A stretch of 11,120 nt of DNA from SYIM01 sp041182885 (lineage in GTDB: Bacteria > Pseudomonadota > Gammaproteobacteria > Burkholderiales > Burkholderiaceae_E). The stretch is from the NCBI GenBank assembly GCA_049423065.1, contig JBMSQB010000114.1:1-11120 (forward strand), written 5' to 3'. Of this stretch, positions 6,598 to 11,120 are shown piece by piece (the stretch's first letter is position 1; each line of letters opens with the position of its first letter). The notes under the pieces were generated by a model. It saw only the letters and a program-made list of their open reading frames with translations. It searched no databases and had not been told where the DNA came from. The translations under genes were made by a program, and so were the position numbers.

Positions 6598-8670
6598 ATG
6601 AATACGCTTTCCTCCGATCTTTGCAGTCGCCTGCTTAACCGCGAGCAGGGCATTCTCAGGTTCAATGAACGCGTGCTCGCGATGGCCGATGATCCGTCCG
6701 TGCCACTTCTCGAGCGGCTGCGGTATGTGACCATCGTCAGCAACAATCTGGACGAACTGTTCGAGATCAGGGTGGCGGAGCTTCAGCAGATCGCCCGCCT
6801 GGGGCGAGACGATTCCGCCGCCGCGGCGGCAAGCCTGGAGGCAATCAGCCGATCGGCACGCGCGCTGGTCGACCGCCAGTACACGTTGCTGAACGACACG
6901 CTCAAGCCGCTGCTCGCAGCCGAAGGCATCGTGATTCACCTGATGGGAGACTGGAGTGATGCCCAGCGGCAATGGGCAAGCGACGTGTTCGACCGGGAGG
7001 TCGAGCCGCTGCTTACGCCGATCGCGCTCGATCCGGCGCACCCGTTTCCGCGGATCCTGAACAAGAGCTTGAACTTCATCGTCGAGCTCGACGGGGAGGA
7101 TGCCTTTGGCCGCCGCGCAGGCATCGCGATCGTCCAGGCGCCACGGGCGCTGCCCCGCGTGCTGTCGGTGCCGCCCGAGGTATCTGGCCATCCGCACGGC
7201 ATGATGCTGCTCACGTCCATCGTCCAGGGATTCGTGGGCAGGCTCTTCCCGGGCATGGCTGTACGCGAGGTTCACCAGTTCAGGCTCACCCGAAACAGCG
7301 ACCTGTTCGTCGATGACGAGGAAGTCACCGACCTGCGCGAGGCGCTTCAGGGTGAACTTTTGCAGCGTCAGTTCGGCGACGAGGTGAGGCTCGAGGTGTC
7401 GGCCGACGCCCCCGACCGGCTGGTGGCGCGTCTGCTGAAGGAATTCGAGCTTGACGAGCGCGATTGCTACCGGTCAAGGGGCCCTGTCAATCTGGTACGG
7501 CTTCAGCAGGTGATCAGCCTTGCCAATCGCCCCGATCTGCTCTTTCCCGCGTTCGAGCCGCCGGTGCCTGCGCCGCTCCGTGGACGCGACCTGTTCGCCG
7601 CGATCCGCAAGCACGACATCCTGCTGCACCATCCCTATGAATCCTTCGCGCCGGTGATGCGGTTCCTCACCAGTGCGGCGCGCGACCCCGACGTGGTCGC
7701 GATCAAGCAGACGGTTTATCGAACCGGGGACGATTCGGCGCTCATGCAGGCGCTGATCGAGGCGGCTCGTGCCGGCAAGGAAGTCACCGTGGTGGTGGAG
7801 CTCATGGCGCGCTTTGACGAGCTCACCAACATCAACTGGGCGGCGCGACTCGAGGAGGTCGGTGCGCATGTGGTCTATGGCGTGGTGGGTCACAAGACCC
7901 ATGCCAAGATGGCCATGGTGCTCAGGCGCGAACGTGCCCGCAATGGACAGACGGTGCTCCGCCGCTATGTCCACCTGGGAACGGGCAATTACCACCCGCG
8001 AACGGCCCGGCTCTACGAGGACTTCGGGCTGTTCACCGCCCAGGAGGATATCTGCGCCGATGTTCATCAGGTGTTCCAGCGGCTTACGGGGCTGGGCGAA
8101 CGCGGTCGACTGCGCGCGCTGGCCCAGTCGCCCTTTACGCTTCTGGAGATGGTTCTTGCATCGATACGCCGCGAGATCGACCACGCGAAGGCGGGGCGCC
8201 CAGCTGCCATTTCGGCCAAGGTCAACGCGGTTCTGTCGCAGCAGGTGATTGATGCGCTTTACGAGGCGAGCGCCGCGGGCGTGCAGATCGACCTGATCAT
8301 TCGCGGTGTCTGCGCGCTCAAGCCTGGTGTGCCGGGGTTGAGCGACAACATCCGCGTGCGCTCGATCGTGGGCCGTTTTCTCGAACACAGCCGGGTGTTC
8401 GTGTTCCATAACGCGGGCGATCCCGCCGTCTGGCTCGCGTCCGCGGACTGGATGGATCGCAATCTGCTAAGACGGGTCGAGGTGGCCTTTCCGGTGCGTG
8501 ATCCGAAACTGCGCGAGCGGGTGATTGCCGAGGCGATCACCGTGCATCTGGGTGACAACGCCGACGCCTGGCTCATGGATGGTGATGGCAATTACCAGCG
8601 GAGCATGCCGAAGGGTCGCAGGCGCGGATATCACTCCCAGCGCGAGCTCATGCGGCGGCTCGTGGCCTGA
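6598..8670 (+). CDS. ppk1: Polyphosphate kinase 1
   Basis: Ppk1 reversibly transfers the terminal phosphate of ATP onto polyphosphate through a phosphohistidine intermediate. At 690 residues it has full length. The N-terminal domain begins LLNREQGILRFNERVLAMA and contains YVTIVSNNLDELFEIRV, which includes the ATP-contacting Asn. The PLD-like core carries VVVELMARFDELTNI and the catalytic HxK motif GHKTHAKM, with the His at residue 435, then VHLGTGNYHPRTARLYEDF (H459) and the second active-site His, H597, in RFLEHSRV. The C-terminus is intact, ending near MPKGRRRGYHSQRELMRRL. The ATG at 6598 is preferred; an in-frame GTG at 6565 would fall almost at the predicted transcription start. No strong ribosome binding site is seen. 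A good Pho box upstream predicts induction when phosphate is scarce. The adjacent divergent ppx degrades its product. Confidence 0.97.
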   Translation: MNTLSSDLCSRLLNREQGILRFNERVLAMADDPSVPLLERLRYVTIVSNNLDELFEIRVAELQQIARLGRDDSAAAAASLEAISRSARALVDRQYTLLNDTLKPLLAAEGIVIHLMGDWSDAQRQWASDVFDREVEPLLTPIALDPAHPFPRILNKSLNFIVELDGEDAFGRRAGIAIVQAPRALPRVLSVPPEVSGHPHGMMLLTSIVQGFVGRLFPGMAVREVHQFRLTRNSDLFVDDEEVTDLREALQGELLQRQFGDEVRLEVSADAPDRLVARLLKEFELDERDCYRSRGPVNLVRLQQVISLANRPDLLFPAFEPPVPAPLRGRDLFAAIRKHDILLHHPYESFAPVMRFLTSAARDPDVVAIKQTVYRTGDDSALMQALIEAARAGKEVTVVVELMARFDELTNINWAARLEEVGAHVVYGVVGHKTHAKMAMVLRRERARNGQTVLRRYVHLGTGNYHPRTARLYEDFGLFTAQEDICADVHQVFQRLTGLGERGRLRALAQSPFTLLEMVLASIRREIDHAKAGRPAAISAKVNAVLSQQVIDALYEASAAGVQIDLIIRGVCALKPGVPGLSDNIRVRSIVGRFLEHSRVFVFHNAGDPAVWLASADWMDRNLLRRVEVAFPVRDPKLRERVIAEAITVHLGDNADAWLMDGDGNYQRSMPKGRRRGYHSQRELMRRLVA

Positions 8671-8696
8671 GTGCCTGGCGGCACGAGCGCGCTGCG

Positions 8697-8714
8697 CTGT
8701 CATCAAATTTTCAT
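8697..8714 (+). promoter_or_regulatory. Predicted Pho box upstream of the phoX-like gene
   Basis: CTGTCATCAAATTTTCAT matches the Pho box consensus at 15 of 18 positions. The first heptamer (8697-8703) is perfect and the second (8708-8714) matches 5 of 7. A degenerate third heptamer follows in phase at 8719-8725 (CGGTAAC). The CATCAAA core is shared with the ppk1 box. The site is fully intergenic, 27 nt after the ppk1 stop, and stands out as AT-rich in GC-rich DNA. Confidence 0.68.
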
Positions 8715-8733
8715 GTCGCGGTAACGGGCACGA

Positions 8734-8739
8734 CATATT
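8734..8739 (+). promoter_or_regulatory. Candidate -10 box of the phoX-like gene
   Basis: CATATT, a 4-of-6 match to TATAAT, 8 nt after the third candidate PhoB heptamer. It would start transcription near 8746 and give a leader of about 35 nt. The spacing from the main two-heptamer box is longer than usual, so the match depends on the third repeat. Confidence 0.35.
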
Positions 8740-8755
8740 CGCTTTCGACACTGTC

Positions 8756-8774
8756 GGCTCCGCAATCAGGAGCC
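8756..8774 (+). promoter_or_regulatory. Leader hairpin covering the phoX ribosome binding site
   Basis: GGCTCC (8756-8761) pairs perfectly with GGAGCC (8769-8774) across a 7-nt loop. The descending arm contains most of the ribosome binding site AGGAG (8768-8772), which lies 8 nt before the ATG at 8781. The stem would hide the site from the ribosome. Pairing is seen in the sequence; a regulatory role is inferred. Confidence 0.4.
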
Positions 8775-8780
8775 AACGCA

Positions 8781-11066
8781 ATGTCGCATCCGGATCATTC
8801 CCTGCCTGTCGAGAACACCTCGAACAATGAACATTTTCAGGACGTGCTTGCGCGCGGCCTGGCGAACCCGTCGCGGCGCGCGATTCTGCGCGGCGGTGTG
8901 GGCCTCTCGGCTGCCACCATGCTGCCCGTCATGTCCGCGTGCGGAGGTACCGACGGGCCGCAAATGGTTACCCTTGCCGAGCCGATCGCGGCAGCCCAGA
9001 TCAAGTTCAACGCCGTCGCGAAAAGCATCGCCGATTCGGTGGTGCTCCCGGCCGGCTACACCGCCAAGGTGCTTCATGCCACCGGCGACCCCATTGACGG
9101 CTCGGTCGGCGCCTATTCGAACGCGGGCAAAGAGGCCGACGACTGGTCCAGGCGGATCGGCGACCATCACGACGGGATGGAGCTTTTCTATATCGATGGC
9201 ACCGGCAAGGTAAGCAGTTCGGCGCAGACCCGCGCCGTGCTTGCGGTGAACCACGAGAGTTCGGCTGACGCGCACTTTTTCCATGCAAACGGGCAGACCT
9301 CGGGCGCGAAGACCGGGCTCAAGTTCAGCCAGTTTGGCGCATGGGACGGTGGCGCGCGTCCTGCGCTGGAAGTGCTGAAGGAGATCAACCACCACGGCGT
9401 GTCGATCGTCGAACTCGACATGGCCGCAGGCGGCGGTATCAACGGCTACAAGCTCAATGGCGCGCTCAACCGCCGCGTTACCCCCAATACCGAGGTGGCT
9501 GTGACCGGCCCGGCCGCGCACCTTGGAGCGATCAGAACACTGTTCCAGACGAAATTCAGTGCTGATGGGTCGAAGGCACGCGGCACGCTGAACAACTGCG
9601 GCTCAGGGCCCACTCCCTGGGGAACCTTCCTCACCTGCGAGGAAAACTGGGCGGTGTATTTCAACATGCCCGCGAACGCAACGCTGCCCGATGCGAAGAC
9701 ACTGGCCGGCCGCACGCGCTACGGCGTGGCCGCCACCGCGCTCGCCGGCGGCACGGGCAGACTCCTGGGACAGGGCTGGCACACGCCGGTCGATGCAGCC
9801 GGTGAGACCACGTTTGCACGCTGGAACATCGCAGCCTCGGGCGCCACCGCGGCCGACGACTTCCGAAACGAGCCGCACACCTTTGGCTATAACCTGGAAA
9901 TCGATCCGTCCAATCCGAACTCGGTGCCCGCCAAGCGTGTGTCGATGGGGCGTTTCGCGCATGAAGCCGCGGTCTACGGGAAGCTGGTGGCCGGCAAACC
10001 CATCGCGTTCTACATGGGATGCGATTCGCGAAACGAATACATCTACAAATTCGTCTCGAAAGAGAACTGGAATCCGGCCGATGCGGGCGGCGGCATGGCC
10101 GCCGGCGACAAATACCTGAACGAAGGCAAGCTCTACGCTGCGAAGTTCAATGATGACGGAACCGGTCAGTGGCTGGAGCTCGACATCTCGGTGGCCGCCA
10201 TCAGGAACTACACGGCGTTTGCGTTCACCAACCAGGCGGAGGTGCTGGTCTTCACGCGCCACGCTGCCGATGCGGTCGGCGCCACCAAGATGGATCGCCC
10301 GGAGTGGGGGTCGGTCAACCCCGCAAATGGCGAGGTGTACTTCTGCCTCACCAACAACAACGCCACCAACCGCAAGCCCGGCACCACCAACGCTGCCAAC
10401 CCGCGCGCCTATGAGGATCCGGACGGCAACAAGGGCTCGGGTAACCCCAACGGCCACATCATCCGCTTCCGCGAATCGAACAACGCCTCCACCGCGACGA
10501 CCTTCCAGTGGGACATTTTCGTGTTCGGCTCCGAGGAGGACGCAAACAAGGATTCCGTCAACCTGTCGCAGCTCACTGCGAACAATTCGTTCTCCTCGCC
10601 CGACGGGCTCTGGTTCAGCCCGGCATCCGGGATTCTCTGGATTCAGACCGATGATGGCGCCTTCACCGACGAGACGAATTGCATGCTGCTCGCCTCGGTG
10701 CCGGGTCAAGTGGGCGACGGCGGCGCCTGGGCGGTACCCAACACGATGGCGAGCACCACGGCGATACAGACGACGTTTGTGGGCGGCCTGCTGGGCGAAT
10801 CGCGACTGCGCCGCTTCCTCGTGGGACCCAAGGGCGCCGAGGTGACAGGGCTCGCCGAAACCGCCGACGGCAAGACGCTTCTGGTCAACATCCAGCATCC
10901 GGGCGAGGACACGCCCGCGATCGGGACGGGCGCGAATTTCACCCACCAGAGCCAGTGGCCAGGCAATGGCGTGATGACCGGCGTTGCGGGTTACGGTCCG
11001 GCAGGTCGGCCGCGCTCTGCGACCATCGTGATCACGCGAACCGATGGGGGCGTGATCGGCCGCTAG
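8781..11066 (+). CDS. PhoX-like (DUF839) Tat-exported phosphatase
   Basis: This 761-residue protein fits the PhoX/DUF839 family, whose studied members are exported alkaline phosphatases with an iron-calcium cofactor. The N-terminus carries a twin-arginine motif, SRRAILRGG (R32-R33), then a hydrophobic stretch. MSAC at 51-54 resembles a lipobox, so it could be membrane-anchored. Hallmark segments follow in family order: VNHESS, NNCGSGPTPWGTFLTCEEN with C286, GRFAHEAA with E395, and DRPEWGSVNP with E508. The spacing of Cys and both Glu residues resembles the iron ligands of Pseudomonas fluorescens PhoX as I recall them. The C-terminus has SPDGLWFSP and LWIQTDDG, typical of the beta-propeller. 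The ATG at 8781 has AGGAG 8 nt upstream. A Pho box upstream supports a role in scavenging phosphate. Phosphodiesterase or other DUF839 activity cannot be excluded from sequence. Confidence 0.87.
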   Translation: MSHPDHSLPVENTSNNEHFQDVLARGLANPSRRAILRGGVGLSAATMLPVMSACGGTDGPQMVTLAEPIAAAQIKFNAVAKSIADSVVLPAGYTAKVLHATGDPIDGSVGAYSNAGKEADDWSRRIGDHHDGMELFYIDGTGKVSSSAQTRAVLAVNHESSADAHFFHANGQTSGAKTGLKFSQFGAWDGGARPALEVLKEINHHGVSIVELDMAAGGGINGYKLNGALNRRVTPNTEVAVTGPAAHLGAIRTLFQTKFSADGSKARGTLNNCGSGPTPWGTFLTCEENWAVYFNMPANATLPDAKTLAGRTRYGVAATALAGGTGRLLGQGWHTPVDAAGETTFARWNIAASGATAADDFRNEPHTFGYNLEIDPSNPNSVPAKRVSMGRFAHEAAVYGKLVAGKPIAFYMGCDSRNEYIYKFVSKENWNPADAGGGMAAGDKYLNEGKLYAAKFNDDGTGQWLELDISVAAIRNYTAFAFTNQAEVLVFTRHAADAVGATKMDRPEWGSVNPANGEVYFCLTNNNATNRKPGTTNAANPRAYEDPDGNKGSGNPNGHIIRFRESNNASTATTFQWDIFVFGSEEDANKDSVNLSQLTANNSFSSPDGLWFSPASGILWIQTDDGAFTDETNCMLLASVPGQVGDGGAWAVPNTMASTTAIQTTFVGGLLGESRLRRFLVGPKGAEVTGLAETADGKTLLVNIQHPGEDTPAIGTGANFTHQSQWPGNGVMTGVAGYGPAGRPRSATIVITRTDGGVIGR

Positions 11067-11083
11067 CGAGCGGGAAGACGGTT

Positions 11084-11106
11084 CGGGCCCGCCTCGCGTG
11101 GGCCCG
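11084..11106 (+). terminator. GC-rich hairpin after the phoX-like gene, possible terminator
   Basis: CGGGCCC (11084-11090) pairs perfectly with GGGCCCG (11100-11106) across a 9-nt loop, 17 nt after the stop. The position suits a terminator, but no T tract follows before the window ends, so an intrinsic terminator is not proven. Confidence 0.4.
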
Positions 11107-11120
11107 GCCGGCGCCCGGGC

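Noticed and set aside
8671..8684. Short hairpin GTGCC-TGGC-GGCAC right after the ppk1 stop as a terminator
   Set aside because: The stem is only 5 bp and no T tract follows it directly; it may still slow polymerase, but a terminator call is not supported.
9603..10946. Long minus-strand open frame opposite the phoX-like gene
   Set aside because: Same shadow effect; the plus strand carries the PhoX family motifs throughout.
1..11120. Mobile elements, tRNA/rRNA genes, CRISPR, toxin-antitoxin or defence genes
   Set aside because: None seen; nearly all sequence is assigned to recognisable conserved genes and no intergenic gap exceeds about 145 bp.

Overview
The window is GC-rich, densely coded bacterial chromosome with no mobile elements, RNA genes or CRISPR. 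The gene order (ftsY divergent from a pair of M16 peptidases, then rsmD, coaD and a YfhL-type ferredoxin, followed by sixA, ppx and ppk1) and the protein sequences suggest a Betaproteobacterium, probably of the Burkholderiales. This assignment rests on gene order and motif recognition; no database was searched.

Layout. Positions 1-167 hold the 5' end of ftsY on the minus strand, running off the left edge. Positions 206-4924 are a tight rightward run: M16 peptidase with an intact zinc site, M16-like partner without one, rsmD, coaD (overlapping rsmD by 32 bp), a 2[4Fe-4S] ferredoxin, and sixA. ppx (4952-6454) lies on the minus strand, convergent with sixA and divergent from ppk1 (6598-8670). 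A PhoX/DUF839-type Tat-exported phosphatase (8781-11066) follows ppk1. A GC-rich hairpin ends the window.

The left half is housekeeping: protein targeting, envelope proteolysis, 16S rRNA methylation, CoA synthesis and electron transfer. The right half is a phosphate module: polyphosphate synthesis (Ppk1), polyphosphate breakdown (Ppx), a phosphohistidine phosphatase (SixA) and an exported phosphatase (PhoX-like). The most interesting signal is non-coding. Three sequences match the 18-bp PhoB binding site (Pho box) at 14-15 of 18 positions. They lie directly upstream of sixA (overlapping the end of the ferredoxin gene), ppk1 and phoX, with a weaker fourth candidate facing ppx. This predicts a local phosphate-starvation regulon that includes sixA, which is not a standard Pho gene. 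The phoX leader can also fold a small hairpin that covers its ribosome binding site. I see no wholly new gene system here; the proteins all belong to known families.
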